Shown here in pieces: positions 7,654 to 17,193 of a stretch of 55,303 bases of DNA. The position numbers and the translations under genes were made by a program. Every line of letters starts with the position of its first letter. The first letter of the stretch is position 1. The stretch covers positions 1 to 55,303 of the forward strand of contig CACLIK010000002.1 in the NCBI GenBank assembly GCA_902606965.1, given 5' to 3'. The DNA comes from an uncultured marine group I thaumarchaeote. GTDB taxonomy: Archaea > Thermoproteota > Nitrososphaeria > Nitrososphaerales > Nitrosopumilaceae. The notes beneath the pieces were generated by a model. That model did not search any database. It was not told the origin of the DNA and was given only the letters and a program-made list of their open reading frames with translations.

Positions 7654-10080
7654 TTATTGATTTGGATTATAATCGTTATTTATTTTATAAATTAGGGGGC
7701 CAGTAAGTGGACCTTCTTCATTTCGGTCAAATGATGGAGGAACATATACCAACTCGAATGGTCCGTCTCCGCCATTTGGATACTTGATATCTTGTATATA
7801 GATTGCAAGATAACCTGGTTTGTGAGTTTTTGATTGGATTTCAGTATTGTCAGGATCTACATATGCTATAGGTGACAATGGAATCAAATGCCCTAAAAGT
7901 GTCTCATCCCAGAATTTGTCAGTGTAGCTCAGCAAGTCACTGTTATAATAATCAGAAACTTGTAAACCTGCTATTTTCATAAACCAGAAAGATTTAGTTT
8001 CATCACCACCTTTCTGTCTCAGTGTATACAACTCTAGAACATTTTCATCGGACAACTTTTCAGCTACGAGATTTACTATGATGTAGTCTGCATCTAAACC
8101 AGCCAATACAGGTTCAAGAATGTATACTTCTGCAAGCCAATAATCAAACACAGAAGGATATTGGTTAATTTTTCCAGGATTTTGTATATACTTTGGACAA
8201 CTCCAAAAATCAGCACATACAAGCTCGCTTTCAGCAAACCAAGTTTCCTTTTCTTTTCCATTAACAATTCCATTTCCGTTTGGATCTTGGTCATACCACT
8301 CTGAAAATACTTCTAATTGTCTTTCTTTATTACTAGTAGCTGAACTATCTGAGATAGGATTTACAGTATAATTGTCGCCAACATACGTTTCCGCATCAGC
8401 AGTCAAAATCTTCCAGGCGTTATCTGGTGTGCCCATGTATACATTTGCTAACTTTGTAATCTGAAAATCCAATACTGTAGCATTATCAGCCAAAGTTTTT
8501 CTTTCAGCTATAGAACTAATCCAGTATCCATAATCCCACCAAGCAGCAATAACGGCATCATTATCTGTGTTTTCTATTAACCATTGGAGAGCATCTGGCC
8601 AATCATTTGTGGTAATATTAAACTGAGAACCACTGTTTAGTATAGTAATAGGTATTCCAGAATTATTATTTGTCCAATTAAGTCCATCAGTAGGATAGCC
8701 TAGAGGTATTGCTAACAGAACCACAATTATCGCTAGAAAAACAAGTTTGGTTATAACACTTTTAGATCCATATTTTGGGTTTAGAATTTTTGATATTAGG
8801 ATTGATACACCTATAGATGATAATATGATAATTGAGATTGACCCAAATATTTCTAATCTTACAAATGCAGAGCTAAAGTATATTCCAAGAAATCCTATGA
8901 TGAGAGCAAATGCAGCCAGTTCGCTCTTAATCTTGAAAGACTGATTGATTTTTTTTTGAAACAGAAACCACGCTCCTATCCCTGCGAATACCATCAAGAT
9001 TGAAAAAAAGAAAAATGAAATATCTGTAGTAGTGGTTGCATGCTCTGATACAGAATCTGTAAGTATATCCCCTGTAATCAAAAACGGATTTGCAGCATTA
9101 AGATATCTAAACGACGGTAGACTGATAATGCCAGATGATGCTATGGCAATACCAGCTATTATAGTACCACCTAATAGTGCAAGCCCATTACGTAATTGCG
9201 ATTTGGTACTTATCCTTTTGACTGTAATACATGCTATTAGAAATATAGTGGATCCAATTAGAAAAAACCCATTTAAACTTGAAATAAATGTAATACCAGT
9301 TCTTTCAAACAATGCAGTTACCAAAAAGAATACAGATGTAAAAATAACCGATGATAATATGATTAGTTTATTATCACTTTTCAGGAATGGAAGTGCTATA
9401 AAGAAAAATCCAATGGGTAATATGAAAAACTGAATACCACCCCACGATGCAAGACCAACTCCTAGTAAAATACCCGCCCCCACAACCTTTGCAACAGACA
9501 TCTTCACGTTATCAGACTTTATTGCACTAAGAAGGAGGTAAACAGCTAATAATCCATAAAAAATACCAAGTGGTTCAGATTTGAACCATCCTAATGAGCC
9601 TCTCATAATGATTATAGGAGAAATAGCAAAGAATAACGAGGCAATTAATCCAGCAGTTGTTCCCCCAATTAGTCTAACTAGTCCAAAAATAACAATGGCT
9701 GTAATAGAGCTCATAATTACTGGGAACAATATTGTAAAATCATATAGACTTGAACCCATACCAAAAATCTGATAAACCGTAGCAGCAGAAACATGAAGCA
9801 TTACTTGTGATGTTGCTGCAACATCTCTTCCATACGGATGCCAAGTAAGGTCATCATGCCATTCTAGATACTCGGGTAAACCATTATCAACGACAAACTG
9901 AGTTGCCCTATAATTGAAAAATGGATCAAATTCATTTAATTCAAAACCATAATCATATGGTGCTACTCGTAGCATGAAAGATAATGAAAAGGCAATAACA
10001 AGTATTCCAATGATCAGCAGATAACGTCCATAATGTGATGATTCTTCAGCTTTAACTAACTTACTGTCTAATTCCAACAA
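7654..10080 (-). CDS. aglB: Oligosaccharyltransferase STT3/AglB
   Basis: Multi-TM N-terminus with EFDPFFNYRATQFVVDNG; catalytic-domain motif AAWWDYGYWI (WWDYG). Confidence 0.93.
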   Translation of the reverse strand: MLELDSKLVKAEESSHYGRYLLIIGILVIAFSLSFMLRVAPYDYGFELNEFDPFFNYRATQFVVDNGLPEYLEWHDDLTWHPYGRDVAATSQVMLHVSAATVYQIFGMGSSLYDFTILFPVIMSSITAIVIFGLVRLIGGTTAGLIASLFFAISPIIIMRGSLGWFKSEPLGIFYGLLAVYLLLSAIKSDNVKMSVAKVVGAGILLGVGLASWGGIQFFILPIGFFFIALPFLKSDNKLIILSSVIFTSVFFLVTALFERTGITFISSLNGFFLIGSTIFLIACITVKRISTKSQLRNGLALLGGTIIAGIAIASSGIISLPSFRYLNAANPFLITGDILTDSVSEHATTTTDISFFFFSILMVFAGIGAWFLFQKKINQSFKIKSELAAFALIIGFLGIYFSSAFVRLEIFGSISIIILSSIGVSILISKILNPKYGSKSVITKLVFLAIIVVLLAIPLGYPTDGLNWTNNNSGIPITILNSGSQFNITTNDWPDALQWLIENTDNDAVIAAWWDYGYWISSIAERKTLADNATVLDFQITKLANVYMGTPDNAWKILTADAETYVGDNYTVNPISDSSATSNKERQLEVFSEWYDQDPNGNGIVNGKEKETWFAESELVCADFWSCPKYIQNPGKINQYPSVFDYWLAEVYILEPVLAGLDADYIIVNLVAEKLSDENVLELYTLRQKGGDETKSFWFMKIAGLQVSDYYNSDLLSYTDKFWDETLLGHLIPLSPIAYVDPDNTEIQSKTHKPGYLAIYIQDIKYPNGGDGPFELVYVPPSFDRNEEGPLTGPLIYKINNDYNPNQ

Positions 10081-10212
10081 AAATGATGCAAATTATCTAT
10101 CATAATACTCTTTATCGGAATTCACATCCATTTTCAAATTTTTTACTTGTAATATTGTGACAAATCATCACCAAAATTTAAAAATATATGAATTAAAGTC
10201 AGATTGATTTTT

Positions 10213-10995
10213 GTGATAAAAAGGAATATCGTAGTAGGAATTGGGGAAATAGGAAAGCCAATTTTAAAACTATTATCTAAACAGAGTATTACCATCGGAT
10301 TTGATTTAAATCCTGATTTAATGGATAAAAGAAAATTTGAAAGATACAAAGATCTTCAAACATCGTTCTTACATATAGCTATTCCCGTAACAGCTAGATT
10401 CATAGATAACGTTTTGAAACTTGAAAAAAAATTCAAGCCTGAATGTATAATAATTCATAGTACAATCAAACCTGGAACTACAAAACAGTTGCAGAGAAAA
10501 TTATCAATTCCTGTGATATATAGCGCAACCAGAGGCGTACATAAAAGAATGGTACGTGATCTTAAGCGATATACAAAATTCTTCTCAATTTCAAAAGATG
10601 CGCCAAGATCTAAATGGGCCTCTGTAGAATTTGCAAAATTAATGAAAAAATGTCATATCAAAACAAAAAAAATGTCAAATCCAGAAACCCTAGAATTGGC
10701 AAAAATAATTTGTGATACTTCATATCTTGGTTGGCTGATAAACTATTCTCAATTAAGTAATAAAATTGCCATTGAGTACGGGGTTGATTATGATGAGATG
10801 TGGACTTTTTCTGATGAAATTCATAAATTTCTAGGAAATAGACCAAAAATGTATCCAGGTTATATTGGAGGACATTGTGTTATCCCTAATCTTGATTTGA
10901 TAAATAATGAGACACTTGACTTAATTAACAAAATGAATAATGATTATGCAAAAAAATTAAAGGATACTAAGTCCAGACATACTAAGAAACATTGA
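10213..10995 (+). CDS. UDP-glucose/GDP-mannose dehydrogenase-like protein lacking the C-terminal UDP-binding domain
   Basis: IVVGIGEIGKPI Rossmann motif, HSTIKPGTT, NPETLELAKIICDTSYL, YPGYIGGHCVIPNLDLI (equivalent of PGxGxGGxC); ends about 40 residues after the Cys motif. GTG at 10213 preferred over TTG at 10204. Confidence 0.65.
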   Translation: MIKRNIVVGIGEIGKPILKLLSKQSITIGFDLNPDLMDKRKFERYKDLQTSFLHIAIPVTARFIDNVLKLEKKFKPECIIIHSTIKPGTTKQLQRKLSIPVIYSATRGVHKRMVRDLKRYTKFFSISKDAPRSKWASVEFAKLMKKCHIKTKKMSNPETLELAKIICDTSYLGWLINYSQLSNKIAIEYGVDYDEMWTFSDEIHKFLGNRPKMYPGYIGGHCVIPNLDLINNETLDLINKMNNDYAKKLKDTKSRHTKKH

Positions 10996-11002
10996 TTAGA
11001 TT

Positions 11003-12187
11003 ATGAAACTTACCAAATCAATTTTTGACAAAGAGGACAATGATATAGAAAAATTCAATGAATTAGATATCGATGAACGTTCAATCGTTTTCTATTCTGA
11101 AAGTTCAGTAATTTTGTATCCATATGTTGAAGAAATAATTCAAGAATTACAGAATAGAGATCAAAAAATTTGTTATTTAACTTCAAGAAAAGATGATCCT
11201 ATTCTGCAAAACAAGAATGAAAATATCCGAGTATTTTACATCGGTGATTCAGAAATTCAAAAAATGAATTTTTTTTTAAAATTAAAAGCTGGGGTATTAA
11301 TTATGACCATGCCAGATTTAGGGTCTTATCATATTAAACGCTCAAAAGAATTTCCGGTTCATTATGTTTACACATTTCATTCAATGAATAGTACACACAT
11401 GGAATTCCAAAAGACTGCATTTGATCAATTTGATAGTATATTTTGTGTAGGATCGTATCAAATTCAGGAGCTTCGTGCTACTGAGAAGTTGTATAATCTG
11501 AAACAAAAAAATCTAGTTGAGTGTGGATATGGATTACTGGATAAATTAATCAAACTAAAATCTTCTTTTGCGGAAAAAGGAAATTTGTTAAAAAATAATA
11601 AGAAAAATATTCTCATTGCCCCTTCATGGGGAAAGCATAATTTGTTAGAATCGATGGGTGTAGAATTAGTAAAAATTTTGCTTGATGGTGGATATCATGT
11701 CACAGTAAGACCACATCCTATGACGGTCAAAAAATCACCTAAGATAATAAAACAAATATTAGAAAAATTTGAGAAAAATCCAGATTTTCTTTTAGATACA
11801 AATACTTCATCATTTGAACAATTATTCTCTAGTTATGCACTGATTACAGATTGGTCAGGAATTGGTTATGAATATGCATTTGTTTGCGAACGACCTGTCA
11901 TTTACGTTGACGTTCCAAAAAAAGCTCATAACAAAGAGTATGAAAAAATAGGACTTGTCCCATTTGAAATTAGTATTAGAAATCAAATAGGAGAAATTAT
12001 TGCTATTCAAAATATAGAAACCATACCAGAACGTATTGAATTTTTGTATAGTAATGATAATAATTTTGAAAATAAAATCCAAAAAATTCGTAATGACTCC
12101 ATTTTCAATATTGGAGAATCTGGGAAAGTTACGGCTAATGAGATTATTAGAATAATTGGTGAAAAGCGTAAGCAAAATAGCTTGTGA
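11003..12187 (+). CDS. CDP-glycerol glycerophosphotransferase-family (TagB/TagF-like) protein
   Basis: ILIAPSWGKHNLLE, VTVRPHPM, ALITDWSGIGYEYAFVCERPVIYVD match the Glyphos_transf C-terminal motifs. Confidence 0.7.
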   Translation: MKLTKSIFDKEDNDIEKFNELDIDERSIVFYSESSVILYPYVEEIIQELQNRDQKICYLTSRKDDPILQNKNENIRVFYIGDSEIQKMNFFLKLKAGVLIMTMPDLGSYHIKRSKEFPVHYVYTFHSMNSTHMEFQKTAFDQFDSIFCVGSYQIQELRATEKLYNLKQKNLVECGYGLLDKLIKLKSSFAEKGNLLKNNKKNILIAPSWGKHNLLESMGVELVKILLDGGYHVTVRPHPMTVKKSPKIIKQILEKFEKNPDFLLDTNTSSFEQLFSSYALITDWSGIGYEYAFVCERPVIYVDVPKKAHNKEYEKIGLVPFEISIRNQIGEIIAIQNIETIPERIEFLYSNDNNFENKIQKIRNDSIFNIGESGKVTANEIIRIIGEKRKQNSL

Positions 12188-12202
12188 TAAACTTGTTCTA
12201 AC

Positions 12203-12212
12203 ATTATATTAT
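12203..12212 (+). promoter_or_regulatory. Possible TATA-like box for the 12236 nucleotidyltransferase gene
   Basis: attatattat about 24-30 nt upstream of the ATG, consistent with an archaeal near-leaderless transcript. Confidence 0.3.
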
Positions 12213-12235
12213 AGCCGACTAATGTCATAAAATAC

Positions 12236-12985
12236 ATGCGTGCGATAATTCTAGCTGCTGGTTCGGGATTACGATTAGGTCAGCATACAAAGGATATTCC
12301 TAAGGCACTACTAGATCTCAATGGGAAATCTATTTTGGAAAGACAAATTTCATTATTAAGACAACATGGAATCAATGAAATTTTTGTTGTTACTGGATAT
12401 CAACGAGAAAAACATACATTGAAAGATATTGAATATATTTTCAATCCAAGATATGCTGAAACTGAACAACTTGCTAGTATGATGGTAGCAAGGACAAAAA
12501 TTTCTGATGATGTTTTAGTAATTTTTGGTGATATTGTATTTGATGAACAAATACTTCAACAAATTTTAGTCTCAAATGATGATATTGGTATAGCAATTGA
12601 TTTGGATTGGGAAAAATCATATAATGAACGACCTGATAATCCAAAATCATTAGCTGATAAAGTTTTGATTTATCAGAAAAAAATACAGCAAATTTCTGCA
12701 AAAATAACATCACTGTCTATGAAAAATCAGCAAATTGGAGAATTTTTAGGTGTAATCAAACTGTCTAGAAGAGGTTCAAAAATTATGGTTCAAAAATATC
12801 AAGAGTTAGAAAGATCACATAAAGGGAAATTTCATGATGCATCTTCTTTAGAAAAAGCAAAACTAGTTGATATTTTACAGGAATTAATTGACTCTAAAAT
12901 TGAAATATATCCTATACCTATTACTGGAAAATGGTGTGAAATTGATACACCTAAGGATTTAGAAAGGGCTAGAAAAATTTTTTAA
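12236..12985 (+). CDS. NTP-transferase family protein, LicC/PntC-like (predicted CTP:phospho-aminoalcohol or sugar-phosphate cytidylyltransferase)
   Basis: AIILAAGSGLRLGQHTKDIPKALLDLNGKSILER; FNPRYAETEQLASMMVA; VIFGDIVFD; C-terminal GKWCEIDTPKDLERA. Confidence 0.7.
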   Translation: MRAIILAAGSGLRLGQHTKDIPKALLDLNGKSILERQISLLRQHGINEIFVVTGYQREKHTLKDIEYIFNPRYAETEQLASMMVARTKISDDVLVIFGDIVFDEQILQQILVSNDDIGIAIDLDWEKSYNERPDNPKSLADKVLIYQKKIQQISAKITSLSMKNQQIGEFLGVIKLSRRGSKIMVQKYQELERSHKGKFHDASSLEKAKLVDILQELIDSKIEIYPIPITGKWCEIDTPKDLERARKIF

Positions 12986-12999
12986 GATATTGATGTTGA

Positions 13000-13941
13000 A
13001 TGGAAGAAACACTTGATAAGACTATAACAGATGCGCATCTAGCATGGGATAATACACTAACTGATAGAAAACAGAACTTTATTGTTGTACTTGATTCTGA
13101 AATAATTACAGAATTAATTAAACGAAGAAATGAATTAGATAAACTTACTCAAGACGATTTACCACTTTTAAAGAATGCAGTACTAGGTTTTAGAAAAAAA
13201 ATATTATTTGAGGGAGTTGGTTTATTTGTAATAGATGGTGTTTGTCTGAAAAATTTTTCATTAAAGGAAAAAATTGCAATTTATACACTAATAGCGAAAA
13301 TTTTAGGAGAATTAATTGTTCAAAACATACGACAAGAAAAAATTGTGGAAATAAAAGATATAGGCAAATCAATGAAAACTGGTGGAAGGTATCATGAGAC
13401 AAAAGAGGGCGGATCACATCACACTGACAGCCCACAGTGGAAAGACGTGCCTGATTACTTGGGTTTATTCTGTGTTCATAACGCAAAAAATGGTGGGACG
13501 AATCTATTTTTGAGCGCTTATGCAATTCATAATAAAATTTTAAAAGAAAAGAGTGAATTTCTTCACATATTTTATGAAAAATTTCACTTTGATAAAAGAG
13601 GAGAGTTCAAAGATGGAGAATCTCCCACGGTTTTTGAACCAATTTTTGAATTCAAAGATGAAAGATTGTATTTTAGGTATCTTAGAAATTATATCGATGC
13701 GGGTCATGACATACAAAATCAACCATTATCTAAGTTACAAAAAGAAGCCTTGACGTATCTTGATAATTTAATGCGCAGGGATGAAATGATAATGAGTTAT
13801 GATCTAAAACCTGACGATATGGTTTTTTCCGATAATCATTGGATTGTTCATGGTAGAACATCATTTGAAGATCATGATGATGAAAATTTGAAGAGATTAA
13901 TGTTGAGAACTTGGGTTAGGGATCAAAATTATAGAAAATAG
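13000..13941 (+). CDS. TauD/TfdA-family Fe(II)/2-oxoglutarate-dependent dioxygenase
   Basis: Facial-triad candidates: HHTDSPQ (HxD) and distal DNHWIVHGRTSFED with RLMLRTWV (2OG-binding Arg). Confidence 0.75.
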   Translation: MEETLDKTITDAHLAWDNTLTDRKQNFIVVLDSEIITELIKRRNELDKLTQDDLPLLKNAVLGFRKKILFEGVGLFVIDGVCLKNFSLKEKIAIYTLIAKILGELIVQNIRQEKIVEIKDIGKSMKTGGRYHETKEGGSHHTDSPQWKDVPDYLGLFCVHNAKNGGTNLFLSAYAIHNKILKEKSEFLHIFYEKFHFDKRGEFKDGESPTVFEPIFEFKDERLYFRYLRNYIDAGHDIQNQPLSKLQKEALTYLDNLMRRDEMIMSYDLKPDDMVFSDNHWIVHGRTSFEDHDDENLKRLMLRTWVRDQNYRK

Positions 13942-13966
13942 TATTGTTGATATTATTTATCTCAGT

Positions 13967-14986
13967 TTAATTTAGAATGGATTCGTAAAAATTTAGATAA
14001 AGTTTTCCAACTTCTTGCCAATCATATTGTTTAACAATTTCAAGGCCTTCATTAGCCATCCTTAATCTTTTTTCCTTTTTTTGTAGTAAATCTTGTATTT
14101 CATTTAATAACGCATTACTGTTATTTGGTTCAACAAGCACACCAGTTTTCCCATTTTGAACTACTTCACTAATTCCCTCTATATTGCTGGCTAAAATACA
14201 AGTACCACAGCCCATTGCCTCTAGAATTGTAGAACTGATTCCTTCTTCTAGAGAGGGCTGAAGAAGTAAATCAGAACTGTGTATAAAAGAAAGTACATCT
14301 TGTTTTTGTTGGTATCCTAGATAATGTATATTTGATTTTTTAGCAGCTAGTTTTTTGACTTTTTCTTCTAACGGACCGGATCCGGCGATAAGTAGATGAT
14401 AATTATCTGGCAGATGCGCTCCAGTTTCGAGCAAAATTTCAACTCCTTTCTCTTTGGATAGACGACCAGCAAAAATTATCTGGTTTTCATACTGTCTAGT
14501 AGATTTTTTTGGGATAATGTTAAGATCAATTGCATTTGGAATTTGGACAACATTAAATCCCATTTCAGTGTAATAATTATAGCCCTCATTAGAGTTGACT
14601 GTAATAGCATCTGCTAAATTCAATACTGTTTTTTCATATTTTTTTGATATGTTTGATGTTGTTTTACCATAAAGCTGAGCTATATTTTTTGAATAAACAC
14701 CATGAATGGATAATATTTTTTTGCCAGAAGCATTCTTCATTGCTAAGGCACCAGCAAGATGATGGGCATGAATAATATCATTGTTTTTTTTAAATTTAGT
14801 TTTTAAGAATGATGAAATCATAAAACTTGGATTCTGTAGTCGTTTAATTGGTATCGTTAATGTATTTGCAGATGATATAATATCCACCTGATGACCCAGT
14901 CTGGTCAAAAATTGTGACAATCCATCTACATGTTGTGCTATTCCACCAATACCTCCTGAGGTTGGTGAAATTAACAGTATATTCAT
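13967..14986 (-). CDS. Glycosyltransferase family 4 (GT-B)
   Basis: SPTSGGIGGIAQHVDGL, IIFAGRLSKEKGVEILLE, PSLEEGISSTILEAMGCGTCILASNIEGISE. Confidence 0.9.
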   Translation of the reverse strand: MNILLISPTSGGIGGIAQHVDGLSQFLTRLGHQVDIISSANTLTIPIKRLQNPSFMISSFLKTKFKKNNDIIHAHHLAGALAMKNASGKKILSIHGVYSKNIAQLYGKTTSNISKKYEKTVLNLADAITVNSNEGYNYYTEMGFNVVQIPNAIDLNIIPKKSTRQYENQIIFAGRLSKEKGVEILLETGAHLPDNYHLLIAGSGPLEEKVKKLAAKKSNIHYLGYQQKQDVLSFIHSSDLLLQPSLEEGISSTILEAMGCGTCILASNIEGISEVVQNGKTGVLVEPNNSNALLNEIQDLLQKKEKRLRMANEGLEIVKQYDWQEVGKLYLNFYESILN

Positions 14987-15107
14987 TGGGAAAAAATTAG
15001 ATTAATGGAATAAAAGCTATTGTATTAAATAATCATTTACAGAAAATTATTCTGAGCAAATTAGTCACGACAATACTTTAATTTCTATGAGGCAGGCATC
15101 AACTATT

Positions 15108-16037
15108 ATGAATGTTTTAGTGACAGGTGGTGCGGGGTTTGTTGGAAGCCATCTAGTAGATAGATTATTAGAAGAAAATCACGAGGTAACAGTTTTAGAC
15201 TTGTGGGAAAGTCAAGATATCATTAAACATAATGATAACACACTTTATCATTTTGTAAAAGGTTCTATCCTAGATGAGAATATAGTTCCCTCAATCGTGA
15301 AAGACAAAGATAGAATAGTTCACATGGCTGCTATTTTAGGTGCAAGTGAGTCAATTACTACGTATGATATTGAGCAGGTAGCTTTAGTGAATGTGATCGG
15401 GACAATTAGAATACTAAAAGCTGCAACAAAATTTGGTGTCAAAAGGATAGTTTTACCAACCTCACCAGACGTACCTAGGTTAAATCCCTATTCCATAACA
15501 AAACAGACAACTGAAAAGTTTAACAAGTTTTTCAACAAAGAATACAATATAGAGACTGTTTCTTTACAATTCGGTAAAATTTATGGTCCACGTGAACGAT
15601 GGTTAAATTTCTCTATGGGAGCACCATTCAACTATCAATTTCTAATACCAACTATTATAGTCGAAACACTTCGAGGTAACATAGTACAAATTTACGGTGA
15701 TGGAAATCAAAAGTCAGAATATATTTTCGTCCATGACGTAATAGAATCGTTTGTTAGAACATTGAAAACTGAAAAAAACCTGGGTGGCGAAACCATTCCT
15801 GTTGGAAACAACAAAAATTATTCTGTAAATGATATTATTGAAACTGTAGAGAAATGCTGGGATAGAAAAATTCAAAAAGAATATGTAAAAATGAGATTGG
15901 GAGAAACTCCAGCTGAAATTCTTCTAGACAATAAAAAACTGAAAGATGTTTTAGATTATGAATTGAAATGGGATTTAACAACAGGGTTAAAGGAAACAAT
16001 TCCATATTATGAACAGGCATTCAAGGATTCTAGTTAA
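15108..16037 (+). CDS. NAD-dependent epimerase/dehydratase (extended SDR)
   Basis: MNVLVTGGAGFVGSH; YSITK (YxxxK); YGDGNQKSEYIFVHDV. ATG at 15108 preferred over 15087. Confidence 0.85.
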   Translation: MNVLVTGGAGFVGSHLVDRLLEENHEVTVLDLWESQDIIKHNDNTLYHFVKGSILDENIVPSIVKDKDRIVHMAAILGASESITTYDIEQVALVNVIGTIRILKAATKFGVKRIVLPTSPDVPRLNPYSITKQTTEKFNKFFNKEYNIETVSLQFGKIYGPRERWLNFSMGAPFNYQFLIPTIIVETLRGNIVQIYGDGNQKSEYIFVHDVIESFVRTLKTEKNLGGETIPVGNNKNYSVNDIIETVEKCWDRKIQKEYVKMRLGETPAEILLDNKKLKDVLDYELKWDLTTGLKETIPYYEQAFKDSS

Positions 16038-16089
16038 TAATTAGAGGCATAGTTTATCTAACTGAAGTTTCTGGCAACAGTTATACAAA

Positions 16090-17109
16090 ATGAAGAAATC
16101 AAATTTAAATTTAGCAAGAGAATTTAAAGGAAAAAATATTCTGATTACAGGTGGTACTGGATCTATTGGTATGGGACTTGCTAAACAACTAATAAAATAC
16201 AATCCTAAAGAGATTCGAATTTTTTCAAACGATGAAAATTCTATATTTGAAGCTAAAGAAAATCTAGGTGGAAATCATATTTACAAATTTATGGTAGGTG
16301 ATGTAAGAGATAAAGACAGATTAAATTTAGCTATAAGAAATGTTGACATAGTTTATCATACAGCTGCAATGAAACACATTGAGATTTGTGAAGAGAATCC
16401 TTTTGATGCAGTTAAAACTAATGTGGTAGGAACAAGCAATGTACTTGAATCTTCAATTATTGAAGGAATTGAAAAATTTGTATTCATTAGTACAGACAAA
16501 GCAACAAACCCTACATCTACATTAGGTGGGAGCAAATTATTAGCAGAAAGACTAACACTTGACGCTGGCACATATTCTGGAAGGGGTAAAACAAAATTTA
16601 GTATTGTTAGATTTGGTAATGTTTTAGGTTCGCGTGGTTCAGTATTTCAAATATTTCAAAAACAGATCAAAATGAAAAAGCCTTTGACCGTTACGGATAA
16701 AAATATGACACGTTTCATCATGTCGATCTCTGATGCTGCATCCATGATACTTCACGTAACAAAAATTTTGTCTGGCGGTGAAATCTACATACTCAAAATG
16801 CCTTCTATTAGGATAGAAGATTTAGCTAAGGGTATGTTGCATGTTTATGGATCAAGATTTCCAGATTATAGAAATACTTCTTCTCTTAAAATTACCAAAC
16901 CACGGGGGGAAAGATTCCATGAATTATTAATTTCTAAAGAGGAAATGCCTTACTGTCATGATATGGGTGATATGTATAAAGTATCTAAAACACCGAGCAA
17001 AAAACAATTATCAAGCAAGGAATTTAGTTCAGAAACCGCTTCTAGGATTTCCCAATCAAAATTACATAAAACAATTAACGAATTAATAGATGAATATGTT
17101 TCATTCTAA
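16090..17109 (+). CDS. CapD/FlaA1-like polysaccharide biosynthesis protein (UDP-GlcNAc 4,6-dehydratase family)
   Basis: ILITGGTGSIGMGLAKQL, HTAAMKHIEICEENPFDAVKTNVVGT, FISTDKATNPTSTLGGSKLLAE, FGNVLGSRGSV. Confidence 0.9.
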   Translation: MKKSNLNLAREFKGKNILITGGTGSIGMGLAKQLIKYNPKEIRIFSNDENSIFEAKENLGGNHIYKFMVGDVRDKDRLNLAIRNVDIVYHTAAMKHIEICEENPFDAVKTNVVGTSNVLESSIIEGIEKFVFISTDKATNPTSTLGGSKLLAERLTLDAGTYSGRGKTKFSIVRFGNVLGSRGSVFQIFQKQIKMKKPLTVTDKNMTRFIMSISDAASMILHVTKILSGGEIYILKMPSIRIEDLAKGMLHVYGSRFPDYRNTSSLKITKPRGERFHELLISKEEMPYCHDMGDMYKVSKTPSKKQLSSKEFSSETASRISQSKLHKTINELIDEYVSF

Positions 17110-17193
17110 AATTTAATTATGACAAATAATTGTAGTAGAAAATAATATTAGCTCTTAAAAAGCCGAATATAACCTCACTATGTGTAAATAGAC

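Noticed and set aside
9032-9433. 133-aa plus-strand ORF (and 8747-8944, 9581-9772)
   Set aside because: Shadow ORFs antisense to the TM region of AglB.
10213-13941. Methylphosphonate biosynthesis cluster (as known in Nitrosopumilus)
   Set aside because: No phosphoenolpyruvate mutase, phosphonopyruvate decarboxylase or MpnS-like gene in the window; only cytidylyltransferase and dioxygenase-type genes are present, so a phosphonate link is at most a hypothesis.
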